A DNA stretch of 64,000 nucleotides from positions 1,276,690 to 1,340,689 of the forward strand of contig NZ_LT606949.1 in the NCBI RefSeq assembly GCF_900095215.1. Reading direction: 5' to 3'. Both the position numbers and the translations under genes were made by a program. The notes below the pieces were generated by a model. The model was not told the origin of the DNA. It worked only from the letters and a program-made list of their open reading frames with translations, and did not search any database. Of this stretch, positions 51,224 to 61,093 are shown in pieces (position 1 is the first letter of the stretch; the number at the start of each line of letters is the position of its first letter). Source of the stretch: Polynucleobacter necessarius (GTDB lineage Bacteria > Pseudomonadota > Gammaproteobacteria > Burkholderiales > Burkholderiaceae).

Positions 51224-51294
51224 TTCCAGAACACCTCTCCAGAAATGAGTCCGCTGTAGTTAGCTGGCTTTTTCTTTTTCTCTACAATGTGGCT

Positions 51295-53064
51295 ATGCCC
51301 CAAGATAGCAAACCCTCCAAAGCAAGCAGCACTGTAGCTGAGCCATCCAACTTCTTACGTCAGATCATTGACAACGACTTAGCAAGTGGCGCATTCTCAG
51401 AGCGCACCAACTTAGCTGGCGAAGCTATTCCATCGATCATCACTCGTTTTCCACCAGAGCCGAATGGCTATTTACATATTGGTCACGCCAAAAGTATCTG
51501 CTTGAATTTCGGCTTAGCTGCTGATTACAACAACCAAGCTGGTGGTGCGCGCTGCAATATGCGCTTAGACGATACCAACCCAGTGAAGGAAGATGTTGAG
51601 TACGCCGATAGTATTTTGGATGCGGTGAAATGGCTGGGCTTTGATTGGGGAACCCACCTTTACCATGCGAGCGATTACTTCGATCGCCTCTATGAGTTTG
51701 CCGAAGTCTTGATTCAGAACGGCAAAGCTTATGTTGATAGTCAAAGTGCTGACGACATTCACACTAACCGCGGCAACTTTGGCCAAGCCGGAAAAAATAG
51801 CCCTTATCGCGATCGTAGTCCCGAAGAAAATCTAGCCCTCTTCCGCGAAATGCGTGATGGCAAATTCAAAGACGGTGAGCATGTGCTTCGCTTAAAGATT
51901 GATATGGCGCATCCAAACATCGTGATGCGTGATCCGGTGGTGTACCGCATTCGTCATACCGATCATCACCGCACTGGCAGCAAATGGTGCATCTATCCCT
52001 TATATGACTTCACACATTGCATCTCCGATGCACTAGAAAATATCTCTCACTCTATCTGCACATTAGAGTTTGAGAATAATCGTCCGCTATATGACTGGAT
52101 TGTGAATTCCCTGAAAGAGCTGGGCGTCTTCAAGGACCCCGTTCCACATCAATATGAATTCGCTCGCCTCAATCTCACTTACACCATCACTAGCAAGCGA
52201 AAGCTATTGCAATTGGTAGAAGAAAAACACGTTGAAGGCTGGGATGATCCACGTATGCCAACAATTGTAGGTATTCGTCGTCGCGGTTATACCCCAGAAA
52301 GCATACGCTTGTTCTGTGAACGCATTGGGGTTTCTAAAGCGGATCGCTGGATTGATATGAGCACGTTAGATCAAGCCCTACGCGATGATCTAGAAGCAAG
52401 GGCACCCCGTGCTACTGCCGTCCTCAAACCACTCAAGCTCGTCGTGGAGAACTTTGACGCCTCCGCCAAAGAAGCTTGCTCAGCTCCGCGCCATCCCAAT
52501 CATCCTGAGTGGGGTAATCGAGAATTCAATTTCACGCGCGAATTATGGATTGAAGCGGATGACTTCATGAAAGAACCTATCAAAGGATTCTTTAGACTAT
52601 ATCCACCGATTGGAGATCAACCGGGTAGCCGTGTACGTTTGCGTCATGGTTTTGTCGTCGAATGCACCGGTTTTGAAACCGATGCGCAAGGTAACGTAAC
52701 GCAAATCAATGTGACCCACTTTCCAGACAGCAAGAGTGGCACCCCAGGATCCAATAACTACAAGGTTAAGGGCAATATCCATTGGATCAGTGCTGCTGAA
52801 GCGATTCCTGCTGAAGTACGCCTCTATGACCACCTCTTTACCGATCCACATCCGGATAGCGGCGACAAAAACTTCTTGGATGCGATCAATGTCAACTCCA
52901 AACAAACCATCGCTGCTTATTTAGAACCTTGCATGAAAAATGTCAAACCAGAAGATCATTTCCAGTTTGAGCGCCATGGATATTTTGTCGCGGATAAGCA
53001 TGCTTCAAACCCGGGCAAACTGGTATTTAACCGTACGGTTTGCCTTAAGGATTCTTGGAAATAG
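51295..53064 (+). CDS. glnS: Glutaminyl-tRNA synthetase
   Basis: Charges tRNA-Gln directly. The 589-residue class I enzyme has FPPEPNGYLHIGHAKSI (HIGH) and ITSKRKLLQLVEEKHVEGWD (KMSKS-type loop, with Thr where E. coli has Met), then two C-terminal anticodon-binding barrels (KGFFRLYPPIGDQPGSRVRL). ATG 51295 matches the family N-terminus; the open frame extends upstream through tctA only by chance. Its last 20 bases overlap the convergent epimerase-like gene. Intact. Confidence 0.96.
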   Translation: MPQDSKPSKASSTVAEPSNFLRQIIDNDLASGAFSERTNLAGEAIPSIITRFPPEPNGYLHIGHAKSICLNFGLAADYNNQAGGARCNMRLDDTNPVKEDVEYADSILDAVKWLGFDWGTHLYHASDYFDRLYEFAEVLIQNGKAYVDSQSADDIHTNRGNFGQAGKNSPYRDRSPEENLALFREMRDGKFKDGEHVLRLKIDMAHPNIVMRDPVVYRIRHTDHHRTGSKWCIYPLYDFTHCISDALENISHSICTLEFENNRPLYDWIVNSLKELGVFKDPVPHQYEFARLNLTYTITSKRKLLQLVEEKHVEGWDDPRMPTIVGIRRRGYTPESIRLFCERIGVSKADRWIDMSTLDQALRDDLEARAPRATAVLKPLKLVVENFDASAKEACSAPRHPNHPEWGNREFNFTRELWIEADDFMKEPIKGFFRLYPPIGDQPGSRVRLRHGFVVECTGFETDAQGNVTQINVTHFPDSKSGTPGSNNYKVKGNIHWISAAEAIPAEVRLYDHLFTDPHPDSGDKNFLDAINVNSKQTIAAYLEPCMKNVKPEDHFQFERHGYFVADKHASNPGKLVFNRTVCLKDSWK

Positions 53065-53941
53065 TTTTCAAAAAATGCGCTACGCTCGGGTAGCGTAGTG
53101 GCGTTTTGAGTTCTTGCAATCGCTGATTGGTAACCCTGCGCGATTCACGCATAAATGACCACAGCATTGGGCTGACGATTTTTTGCAGCTCACTCGCGGG
53201 CAATCTCGGCGCCCTTTCCAATTCAAAAGCATCCGCTACTTCATCGAAGTAATCGCCCATCTTGGTTTCACCACCGTCGCAAGCATTAATGATGCGCTGA
53301 GGCTTTCCGTGATAAACAGTCGCGCAAACCAGTCTAGCCAAATCATCACTGTGAAGATGGTTGGAATAGGCGTCTTCCTCTGGAAGTAAGGCTGGTGTTT
53401 GCGCCTTGAGTCGATCAATTGGCAAACGATCGGCGGCATAAATTCCGGGTACTCGCAAAATAGCGACAGCCACCCCATTCGCAGGACCCCACAAGCGAAG
53501 AGCACGCGCAGCATCCACCTCTCTCTTGGCGCGCTCACTTTGAGAATTGACTGGGGTGATTTCACTCACCTTTTCACCCCGATGGTCACCGTATACCCCA
53601 GTAGTGCTGATATAGACCAAGCGCCTGACGGCATTAGAGCCTTGGGCTAAAATTCCGATTAGGTTTCGGGTTCGGCAATCACGATTTCCGCTATTTTGCG
53701 ATGGCGCCAAGTGAATCACGGTTTGAGCTAAACCACTGAGGCGCCACAAAGAATCTGGTTTATCCAGATCACCCAAAATGGGAATCGCGCTAACCTTCCT
53801 CACTTCCTGAAAGCGATTCTGTTGAGAAGTGAGTGCATAAACACGATGACTTCGCGAAAGCTGTTTAGCCACTCGAAGACCAATATCTCCGCAGCCAATA
53901 ATCAGGATTGAAGGTTTGTCAAAAGATTGCATAAGTAACAT
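53045..53941 (-). CDS. Atypical SDR / NAD-dependent epimerase-like protein (YeeZ-type)
   Basis: 298-residue Rossmann-fold protein. The N-terminal ILIIGCGDIGLRVAKQL is the nucleotide-binding GxGxxG, followed by VIHLAPSQ, the strand YISTTGVYGDHRG with the Ser-Thr and Tyr positions, and YSNHLHSDDLARLV. Family members (YeeZ and relatives) are nucleoside-diphosphate-sugar epimerase-like oxidoreductases of unclear substrate. Translation may start at the second Met (53932). Intact. Convergent with glnS. Confidence 0.8.
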   Translation of the reverse strand: MLLMQSFDKPSILIIGCGDIGLRVAKQLSRSHRVYALTSQQNRFQEVRKVSAIPILGDLDKPDSLWRLSGLAQTVIHLAPSQNSGNRDCRTRNLIGILAQGSNAVRRLVYISTTGVYGDHRGEKVSEITPVNSQSERAKREVDAARALRLWGPANGVAVAILRVPGIYAADRLPIDRLKAQTPALLPEEDAYSNHLHSDDLARLVCATVYHGKPQRIINACDGGETKMGDYFDEVADAFELERAPRLPASELQKIVSPMLWSFMRESRRVTNQRLQELKTPLRYPSVAHFLKTISKNP

Positions 53942-53962
53942 CGTAATGATTTATTGAAAGGA

Positions 53963-55009
53963 ATGAGAGTGTCTTATCAGGTCACGCTCAAAACGAGCGG
54001 CAAACAATGTACCGTCAATCCAGATGAAAATCTCCTGGAGGCTGCTTTACGCCAAGGAATCAACCTGCCTTATGGCTGCAAAAATGGGGCTTGCGGCTCT
54101 TGTAAAGGCAAAGTCTTAGATTGACAAGTTACCAATGGCCAACATAGTGAGAGCGCCCTCAACAAAGCAGATGAAACCGCTTGGGGCATTTTGTTTTGCT
54201 GCTCACACCCTCAGTCAGACCTTCTAATTGAGGCGCGCGAAGTCCAGGGGGCTGGAGATATTGCGATGCGCAAAGTACCTTGTCGCGTCAATACCATTAG
54301 CAAACCAAGTGACGATGCGGCGATTCTGAAGCTGGAACTCCCTGCGGCAGAGCGCTTTCAGTTTCTCGCAGGACAGTATTTAGAGTTTCTCCTCACAGAC
54401 GGTCAACGCCGCGCTTACTCCATTGCCAATGCGCCAGAGCAAGAAGGCCCGCTTGAACTGCATATTCGCCACTTGCCTGGCGGCTTATTTACCGATTTTG
54501 TATTTGGTGCTGTTACCCCTGCGCTAAAGGAAAAAGATATCCTGCGTTTTGAAGGCCCGCTAGGAAGCTTCTTCTTGAGATAGGATTCCAAGAAACCGAT
54601 GATCTTTGTTGCAGCCGGCACAGTATTTGCGCCTATCAAATCCATCGTCGAACAAATGCAAGCCAAGAAAATCGAGCGGCCAATCCATCTGTACTGGGGC
54701 AGACGTCGTCCTAGCGATTTGTGCTTGGATAAGTTATGCAAGACTTGGGAACAGGAAGTCGCTCACTTTAAATACATCCCCGTCATATCAGATGCCTTAG
54801 CGGAAGATGCTTTGCAAGGTCGCACTGGCTTTGTTCATCAGGCTGCAATGGCTGACCGTTCCGACATGAGGGACTTTCAGGTCTATGCCTGTGGCGCTCC
54901 AGTCATGGTGAACGCCGCCAGAAACGACTTCTCAAGCAAATGCCAGCTGCCTGAAGAAGAATTCTTTGCCGACTCTTTCACTAGCGCGGCCGATTTAGCC
55001 ACAAACTAG
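53963..55009 (+). pseudogene. 2Fe-2S ferredoxin-FAD/NAD reductase (CDP-6-deoxyglucoseen reductase-like), two in-frame stops
   Basis: A single frame from ATG 53963 codes for a plant-type ferredoxin domain (YGCKNGACGSCKGKV and later LFCCSHP, giving four Cys ligands), an FAD-binding domain (GQYLEFLLTDGQRRAYSIAN) and a NAD-binding domain (YACGAPVMVNAARNDF). TGA at codon 54 (54122-54124) and TAG at codon 207 (54581-54583, in place of a Glu or Gln) interrupt it. The usual GTGFAP turn also reads GTVFAP. The family passes electrons from NADH to an iron-sulfur dehydratase or oxygenase. Each stop is a single substitution from a sense codon. Confidence 0.88.
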
Positions 55010-55074
55010 ACTGCAAAAAGTTAGATAATAGAAGCCTTACCAGCTCATTGGACCACACCCTTAGTTAAGCCGAT

Positions 55075-56268
55075 ATGAATAAGCCAAACCAGACTATTGA
55101 TACCCACTCAGTCATGTTTATTACACCTCGCCCAGAAGTGGTAATGGTGGAAGGTAAAGGATCATGGTTAACAGACAACAATGGCAAGCGCTATTTGGAC
55201 TTCTTACAAGGCTGGGCAGTGAACTGTTTAGGTCATGGCAACTCAGGCATGATTAATGCGCTCAATACGCAAGCCAAAAAACTCATCAATCCAAGTCCCG
55301 CGTTTTACAACGAACCCATGATTGGCTTGTCTAATCTGCTGACAGAAAACAGTTGCTTTGACAAAGTGTTCTTTGCCAACAGCGGCGCTGAAGCCAATGA
55401 AGGCGCGATTAAGCTAGCGCGCAAATGGGGTCAGCTCAATAAATCTGGCGCATTTGAAATTATTACTTTTGATCACAGCTTTCATGGTCGCACCTTGGCA
55501 ACGATGAGTGCCTCTGGCAAACCAGGCTGGGATACGATGTTTGCGCCACAAGTGGCAGGCTTTCCAAAGGCGGACTTGAATGATTTGGAGTCCGTAAAAA
55601 AACTGGTGACCGATCAAACAGTGGCGGTCATGCTAGAGCCAGTTCAAGGCGAAGGCGGTGTCATTCCAGCGACAAAAAAATTTATGCGCGAGCTGCGTAA
55701 GTTCACCAAAAAAAATAATATCCTCCTCATTGCCGACGAAGTTCAAGCTGGTTGTGGCCGAACAGGCTCTCTTTTCGCCTATCAGCAGTACGGGATTGAA
55801 CCTGACATTATGACTTTGGGCAAAGGTATTGGCGGAGGCGTACCTCTAGCTGCTCTATTGGCAACCGATGTGGTGGCTTGCTTTGTGCCCGGCGATCAGG
55901 GGGGCACTTATAACGGCAATCCATTAATGACTGCGGTCGGCATCAGCGTCATTGAACAGCTTTTGGCTCCGGGATTTTTGGAGAGCGTGAAAGCTAAGGG
56001 TGAATTGCTCAAAACAGCATTACTTAAGTTGGCCGCCGAGTTCAATCTTGAAGGTGAGCGTGGTGAGGGCTTATTGCGCGCCCTCATGCTTGGCAAAGAT
56101 ATTGGCGGCAAACTCGTTGAGCTTGCACGTGACCGCAGCCCAGCAGGTTTATTGATTAACTCACCAAGACCAAACCTATTGCGCTTCATGCCAGCCTTGA
56201 ATGTGTCTGACGATGAGATTCGTCAGATGTGCGGTATGTTGCGCGAGTTACTCAAAGAAGTCACCTAA
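55075..56268 (+). CDS. Acetylornithine aminotransferase family protein (ArgD-like)
   Basis: PLP enzyme, class III aminotransferase, 397 residues. Contains [20 protein letters not shown] (PLP phosphate loop), [19 protein letters not shown], the coenzyme Asp in [14 protein letters not shown], and [15 protein letters not shown] with the Schiff-base Lys. Best matched to acetylornithine transaminase in arginine synthesis; succinylornithine, 4-aminobutyrate or other omega-amine specificity cannot be excluded. Intact. No RNA or other arg gene adjoins. Confidence 0.85.
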   Translation: MNKPNQTIDTHSVMFITPRPEVVMVEGKGSWLTDNNGKRYLDFLQGWAVNCLGHGNSGMINALNTQAKKLINPSPAFYNEPMIGLSNLLTENSCFDKVFFANSGAEANEGAIKLARKWGQLNKSGAFEIITFDHSFHGRTLATMSASGKPGWDTMFAPQVAGFPKADLNDLESVKKLVTDQTVAVMLEPVQGEGGVIPATKKFMRELRKFTKKNNILLIADEVQAGCGRTGSLFAYQQYGIEPDIMTLGKGIGGGVPLAALLATDVVACFVPGDQGGTYNGNPLMTAVGISVIEQLLAPGFLESVKAKGELLKTALLKLAAEFNLEGERGEGLLRALMLGKDIGGKLVELARDRSPAGLLINSPRPNLLRFMPALNVSDDEIRQMCGMLRELLKEVT

Positions 56269-56293
56269 AACTGAGCGCCTCTCAATCGCCTAC

Positions 56294-57010
56294 TTACTCA
56301 CCCAAGTAGGCGGTTCTCACTCTTGGATCCTCTAGCAATTCTTTTCCAGATCCGCCGAGGGTGATTAAACCGCTCTCCATCACATAAGCGCGGTCTGCCA
56401 TCTGCAAAGCCAAGCGTGCATTCTGCTCCACCAACAATACAGTCATTCCATTGGCTGATAAGCTGCGAATAACATCAAAGATCGTCTCCACCATAATCGG
56501 CGACAGGCCCATAGATGGCTCATCTAACAATAGCAATTTGGATTCCGCCATCATTGCCCTACCCATCGCTACCATTTGTTGCTCACCACCAGAAAGTGTG
56601 CCGGCCAACTGAGATAAGCGCTCTTTTAGCCTTGGGAAATAGGTATAAACCTCTTCCAGTTTGCGTTCGATTCCTTTGACGTCTGTTTGTAAATAGGCGC
56701 CCATTTGTAGGTTTTCTAAAATCGTCATGCGCTTAAAAACACCACGCCCCTCGGGCACCATGCCCAGCCCCAAGTGAACCAACTCATAAGCGGGCAACTT
56801 GCTGGTTTCCTGATGCGCAAAATGAATTTCGCCGGCAGCGGGAGTGAGCAAACCTGAAATGGCCTTGATGGTTGAACTTTTTCCAGCACCATTCGCGCCA
56901 ATTAAGGCAACTAGCTCACCTTGATTCACATGCAAGTCAATGCCTTTGACGGCGTTAATACCGCCATAAGACACCTTAAGACCCGTTACTTTTAATAGAG
57001 CGCTCATCAT
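56294..57010 (-). CDS. livF: Branched-chain amino acid ABC transporter ATP-binding protein LivF
   Basis: 238 residues with Walker A GANGAGKSS, the signature LSGGEQQM, Walker B LLLLDEPSMGLSP and the H-loop-like region LLVEQN. LivF-type ABC ATPase on the cytosolic face of the LivHM pore. Last gene of livKHMGF; its ATG overlaps the livG stop by 4 bp. Intact. Confidence 0.95.
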   Translation of the reverse strand: MMSALLKVTGLKVSYGGINAVKGIDLHVNQGELVALIGANGAGKSSTIKAISGLLTPAAGEIHFAHQETSKLPAYELVHLGLGMVPEGRGVFKRMTILENLQMGAYLQTDVKGIERKLEEVYTYFPRLKERLSQLAGTLSGGEQQMVAMGRAMMAESKLLLLDEPSMGLSPIMVETIFDVIRSLSANGMTVLLVEQNARLALQMADRAYVMESGLITLGGSGKELLEDPRVRTAYLGE

Positions 57011-57786
57011 GCAGCCCCTTGCCCAAGATAAGCCCTAATCACCTCTGGATGCGCACGCACATCCGCAGGCTCTCCTGAGGCAATCACTTTGCCGTAATCA
57101 AGCACGGTAAGGCTATCGCAGATACCCGTTACCAAGCTGACATCGTGTTCAATGAGCAAAATCGTTTTGCCATCTTCACGAATGCGCAGCAGTAATTCGC
57201 GTAACTCCAATTTCTCGGTAGCATTCATGCCCGCCGCTGGCTCATCGAGCGCCAAAAGCTTGGGCTCGGTGGCCAAAGCCCTCGCAATCTCCAGGCGTCG
57301 CTGATCCCCATAGGAAAGATTGCGCGCCTGCATATCTGCAAACTTGTTAATACCCACATAAGCCAAAAGCATCTGCGCCTTATCTCGAATCGCCTGCTCT
57401 TCACGTCTTGCGGATGGAAAGCGAAAGATTGCCCCCAGCAATCCAGCCTTAGTGCGGCAATGGCAACCCACCATCACGTTTTCTAGAACAGTCATTTCTC
57501 CAAAAAGACGAATGTTTTGGAATGTCCTCGCCAAACCAGATTTGGTCACCTCAGATACCGATTCCGGAAAATACGATTTGCCATCAAATAAAAAAATTCC
57601 AGAGTCCGCTGGATATAAACCAGTGATCACATTAAAGAATGTTGTCTTACCAGCGCCATTAGGGCCTATCAAACCAATAATTGCACCTTGGGGTACTCGC
57701 AAGCCAACAGAGTCTAAGGCCTGTACACCACCAAAACGTTTAGAGACATCAGTAACATCAAGAAGTAAGTGATCTGAAAGTGTCAT
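57007..57786 (-). CDS. livG: Branched-chain amino acid ABC transporter ATP-binding protein LivG
   Basis: 259 residues from ATG 57786, which overlaps the livM stop (ATGA). Walker A GPNGAGKTT, signature LSYGDQRRLEIARAL, Walker B LLALDEPAAGMNATE. Forms the ATPase pair with LivF for uptake of Leu, Ile, Val or related compounds. Intact. Confidence 0.94.
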   Translation of the reverse strand: MTLSDHLLLDVTDVSKRFGGVQALDSVGLRVPQGAIIGLIGPNGAGKTTFFNVITGLYPADSGIFLFDGKSYFPESVSEVTKSGLARTFQNIRLFGEMTVLENVMVGCHCRTKAGLLGAIFRFPSARREEQAIRDKAQMLLAYVGINKFADMQARNLSYGDQRRLEIARALATEPKLLALDEPAAGMNATEKLELRELLLRIREDGKTILLIEHDVSLVTGICDSLTVLDYGKVIASGEPADVRAHPEVIRAYLGQGAA

Positions 57787-58874
57787 TGCCTTACCCCGCC
57801 CTTTTGCCAAATACCACCTGGACGATAGAGCATGATCAAAAGCAAGACTAAGCCATAAATCAATTGGCGAATGATTTCGACATCAACAATCACGTGACCG
57901 AATAAAAACTGCTGAACTGGCTGAGCAATACCCCGCAACACCTCTGGGAATACTGACAATAGGACTGCACCCAAAATCACTCCTGGAATGTGGCCGATAC
58001 CCCCCAGAACCACCATAGCCAAAACCACAATAGATTCCCAGAGAGTAAAAGACTCTGGTGATACAAAGCCCTGGAACGCAGAGAACAGCACACCTGCAAC
58101 CCCAGCAAAAGAAGCTCCAATCGCAAAAGCTAGTAATTTCATATTGCGCGTATTAATGCCCATCGCTTTAGCGGCGATCTCATCTTCACGAATGGCGATC
58201 CAAGCACGCCCAATGCGAGAGTCCTGCAAATGCAAACAAACGGTGGCTACCGATATCGCCAGCAATAAAAATAAATAAAACACCAAATACAAGACTGGAA
58301 TCTGGATAAAACTCAAGTCCAAAGGCTTGGCAAAAGAAATACCGAATAATTGAATAGGGTCTATTCCAGAAATTCCCTTAGGGCCATTGGTGAGATTTAA
58401 AGGGCGATCAAGGTTATTCATAAAGATACGAATAATTTCACCAAAACCCAAAGTAACAATTGCCAAGTAGTCTCCGCGCAATTGCAAAGTAGGCAAACCC
58501 AAGATCAATCCACACAAGGCCGCCAAAATAATAGAGAACACGGCCACCATCCAGGGTGAAAAGTGCATTCCACCCGGAAAGCTTGCCGCGATAGTTTCAA
58601 ACTGAGTTGGCAAGTGCGGAGAAGCCAATAAAGCAAAGCTATAAGCACCTAATGCGTAAAAGGCGATGTAACCCAAATCCAGTAGGCCCGCAAAACCAAC
58701 CACCACATTCAAACCTAAGGCCAGGACGATATAGAGCAAGGCAAAGTCAAGTACTCGCACCCAATAGTTACCACCACCTGCACCGACCACCCAAGGCAAG
58801 AGCGCTAAAACGATCACACCAATCCACAGATAAGCTGCATGACTGAGACGGTTAGCAAAAAGGTTTTTAAGCAC
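57783..58874 (-). CDS. livM: Branched-chain amino acid ABC transporter permease LivM
   Basis: 363-residue polytopic permease with the LivM core LLYIVLALGLNVVVGFAGLLDLGYIAFYALGAY (membrane segment and loop) and the EAA-type loop IAIREDEIAAKAMGINTR. I chose GTG 58874, which has an AAAAGG site upstream and overlaps the livH stop by 8 bp; a TTG seven codons earlier is possible. Intact. Confidence 0.9.
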   Translation of the reverse strand: MLKNLFANRLSHAAYLWIGVIVLALLPWVVGAGGGNYWVRVLDFALLYIVLALGLNVVVGFAGLLDLGYIAFYALGAYSFALLASPHLPTQFETIAASFPGGMHFSPWMVAVFSIILAALCGLILGLPTLQLRGDYLAIVTLGFGEIIRIFMNNLDRPLNLTNGPKGISGIDPIQLFGISFAKPLDLSFIQIPVLYLVFYLFLLLAISVATVCLHLQDSRIGRAWIAIREDEIAAKAMGINTRNMKLLAFAIGASFAGVAGVLFSAFQGFVSPESFTLWESIVVLAMVVLGGIGHIPGVILGAVLLSVFPEVLRGIAQPVQQFLFGHVIVDVEIIRQLIYGLVLLLIMLYRPGGIWQKGGVRQ

Positions 58875-59802
58875 GATCAGCAACCTTTTCGCCAAACAGT
58901 CCCGTGGGTCGCAAAACCAATACCAAGATCAACACCAGGAAAGCAAAAATATCTTGATAGTTAGAACCAAAGACCCCACCAGTGAGCCCACCAATATATC
59001 CAGCGCCCAATGATTCGATCAAACCCAGGAGCAGGCCACCGAGCATAGCGCCTTGTAAATTTCCAATGCCACCAAGAACGGCAGAGGTAAACGCTTTTAA
59101 GCCGGGAATAAAGCCCATATAAAAATGAACGTTGCCATAGTTACTGGCAATCATGACGCCTGCCAATCCCGCTAATGCCCCGCCCAACATAAAAGTAATC
59201 GAGATCACGCGATTGGAATTGACGCCCATTAGCGCGGCAATCTGAGTTTGCTCCGCTGTAGCGCGCATTGCCCGGCCAAGCTTTGTTTTTTCTACCAGAA
59301 ACAACAAACCTGCCATCACCAGGAAGGCAGCCACAATAATCACAATCTCTTTTCCGGTGATCGTCGCGCCACTACCCCACAAATCAATCGGAGCAGAAGG
59401 GAGCAGCTGTGGATAAGTCATGGGATTGCGCGACCAAATGATCATCGCAATCGTTTGCAACAAAATAGACATTCCAATAGCGGATATCAGTGGCGCTAAA
59501 CGTGGCGCATTGCGTAAAGGACGATAAGAAATCCGCTCAATCCAGTAACTCAGTCCGGCGCAGACCACCATCGTGACAGGCAACACAATTAATAAAGTCA
59601 ACCAACCAGGCAAGTCACTTGTCAAATTCAGAATCAAGCGCAATAGAGAGAGCGAAACCATCGCGCCAATCATCAACACTTCGCCGTGCGCGAAATTGAT
59701 AATCCCCAGCACGCCATACACCATGGTGTAACCCAGAGCAATTAAGGCATAGATGCTACCGAGCACTAAGCCGTTAATGATCTGTTGAAGAAGAATATCC
59801 AC
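58867..59802 (-). CDS. livH: Branched-chain amino acid ABC transporter permease LivH
   Basis: 311-residue permease beginning at a GTG codon (59802) as DILLQQIINGLVLGSIYALIALGYTMVYGVLGIINFAHGE, the standard LivH N-terminus; the open frame extends further upstream but with atypical sequence. EAA-type loop GRAMRATAEQTQIAALMGV and AFTSAVLGGIGNLQGAMLGG are present. The start has no strong ribosome site, so it is the least certain boundary in the operon. Intact. Confidence 0.85.
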   Translation of the reverse strand: MDILLQQIINGLVLGSIYALIALGYTMVYGVLGIINFAHGEVLMIGAMVSLSLLRLILNLTSDLPGWLTLLIVLPVTMVVCAGLSYWIERISYRPLRNAPRLAPLISAIGMSILLQTIAMIIWSRNPMTYPQLLPSAPIDLWGSGATITGKEIVIIVAAFLVMAGLLFLVEKTKLGRAMRATAEQTQIAALMGVNSNRVISITFMLGGALAGLAGVMIASNYGNVHFYMGFIPGLKAFTSAVLGGIGNLQGAMLGGLLLGLIESLGAGYIGGLTGGVFGSNYQDIFAFLVLILVLVLRPTGLFGEKVADRA

Positions 59803-59885
59803 GAGGGTTGAGAATGAATGAGGTCTTGGTAGAAAAATAGCGCCGCCGCACAACAACAGCAGCAACGCTATTTTTAAAAGTGTTT

Positions 59886-61064
59886 TTACATCTTAATAAC
59901 GTCCAGGACAGTTTTCTTTTTGTCTTTAAAGTCATATAAGGTAGTCACGCCCTTTTGCATGTCACCGTTGCCGTTGAAGGCAATATCACCCACTAAACCT
60001 TGCATATTTGTAGCTGGCATCGCGGCCAAAATCTTGGCTGGATCGGTTGAGTTTGCGCGCTGCATCGCGTCCACCAAAACATAGACTGCGTCATAAGTGA
60101 AAGGCGCATAGATCTGCACATCGGAATTAAAGCGTTCTTTGTGGCGCTTTTGGAAGTCAGCTCCTTGCGGCATTTTCGATAAAGCCATACCAACTTCAGA
60201 GCAGGTGACATTGAGCACAGCCTCGCCAGCCAACTCCGCAAGTTTTTCAGTACACATACCGTCACCACCGACTACCCTCGCCTTAATGCCCAACTCTGCA
60301 GCTTGTTTCGTGAGCGGGCCACCAGTAGCATCCATGCCGCCGTACATGATGACATCGGGCTTGCTTCCCTTAATCTTTGTCAAAATGGCTTTAAAGTCTG
60401 TGGCCTTATTATTGCTTGCTTCACGAGTAACCACTTTCATTCCTGCGGCTTTAACGGTTTTCTCAAACTCATCCGCCAAGCCTTTGCCATATTGAGTGGA
60501 ATCGTCAATGATCGCTACAGTCTTTGCTTTCAGAGTATTCGCAACATAATTAGCTAGTGCTGTGCCTTGCTGGGCATCAGTCGCCACTAAACGATAGGTC
60601 GTTTTAAATCCTTGCTTAGTATAATCAGGATTAGTGGCCGATGGAGACACTTGGGTAATGCCTGCATCGCTATAAATACGCGAGGCCGGAATACTGGTAC
60701 CAGAATTCAGGTGCCCCACTACGCCCACCACCTTGGCATCCACTAGTTTTTGCGCCACCTGTGTAGCCGTCTTTGGATCTTCAGCATCATCCTCGGGCAC
60801 CAAGGTCAACACCACTTTTTTTCCATCAATGGTTAAACCGGCTTTATTAATTTCTTCAAGCGCTAAGCGAGCACCATTCTCATTGTCCTTACCCAAGTGG
60901 GCAATAGGGCCAGTCAACGGGGCGACGTGACCGATCTTGACTTCAATGCCATCGACTGGAACTGCCGCAGACCTATCGCCACCCTTGCCGCAAGCCGCTA
61001 AGAGCAAAGCTGAAGCCGCTAATGCAAAAGCACTGCTTGAAAAAGTAATGTTGGATTTGTTCAT
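59886..61064 (-). CDS. livK: Branched-chain amino acid ABC transporter substrate-binding protein LivK
   Basis: 392-residue periplasmic lipoprotein. Start at ATG 61064 with AGAGGAG upstream; signal ends in LLLAACGKGG, a lipobox that anchors the protein by Cys. The periplasmic-binding fold has IGHVAPLTGPIAHLGKDNENG, GHLNSGTSIPAS and IYAPFTYDAVYVL. Leads the livKHMGF cluster, 30 bp after ispH. Intact. Confidence 0.93.
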   Translation of the reverse strand: MNKSNITFSSSAFALAASALLLAACGKGGDRSAAVPVDGIEVKIGHVAPLTGPIAHLGKDNENGARLALEEINKAGLTIDGKKVVLTLVPEDDAEDPKTATQVAQKLVDAKVVGVVGHLNSGTSIPASRIYSDAGITQVSPSATNPDYTKQGFKTTYRLVATDAQQGTALANYVANTLKAKTVAIIDDSTQYGKGLADEFEKTVKAAGMKVVTREASNNKATDFKAILTKIKGSKPDVIMYGGMDATGGPLTKQAAELGIKARVVGGDGMCTEKLAELAGEAVLNVTCSEVGMALSKMPQGADFQKRHKERFNSDVQIYAPFTYDAVYVLVDAMQRANSTDPAKILAAMPATNMQGLVGDIAFNGNGDMQKGVTTLYDFKDKKKTVLDVIKM

Positions 61065-61093
61065 GTACAGCTCCTCTATTATGAATGGATGCT

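Noticed and set aside
51010..51294. Long N-terminal extension of GlnRS overlapping tctA
   Set aside because: The frame is open by chance; the sequence before Met 51295 is low in GlnRS similarity, and tctA occupies the DNA in another frame.
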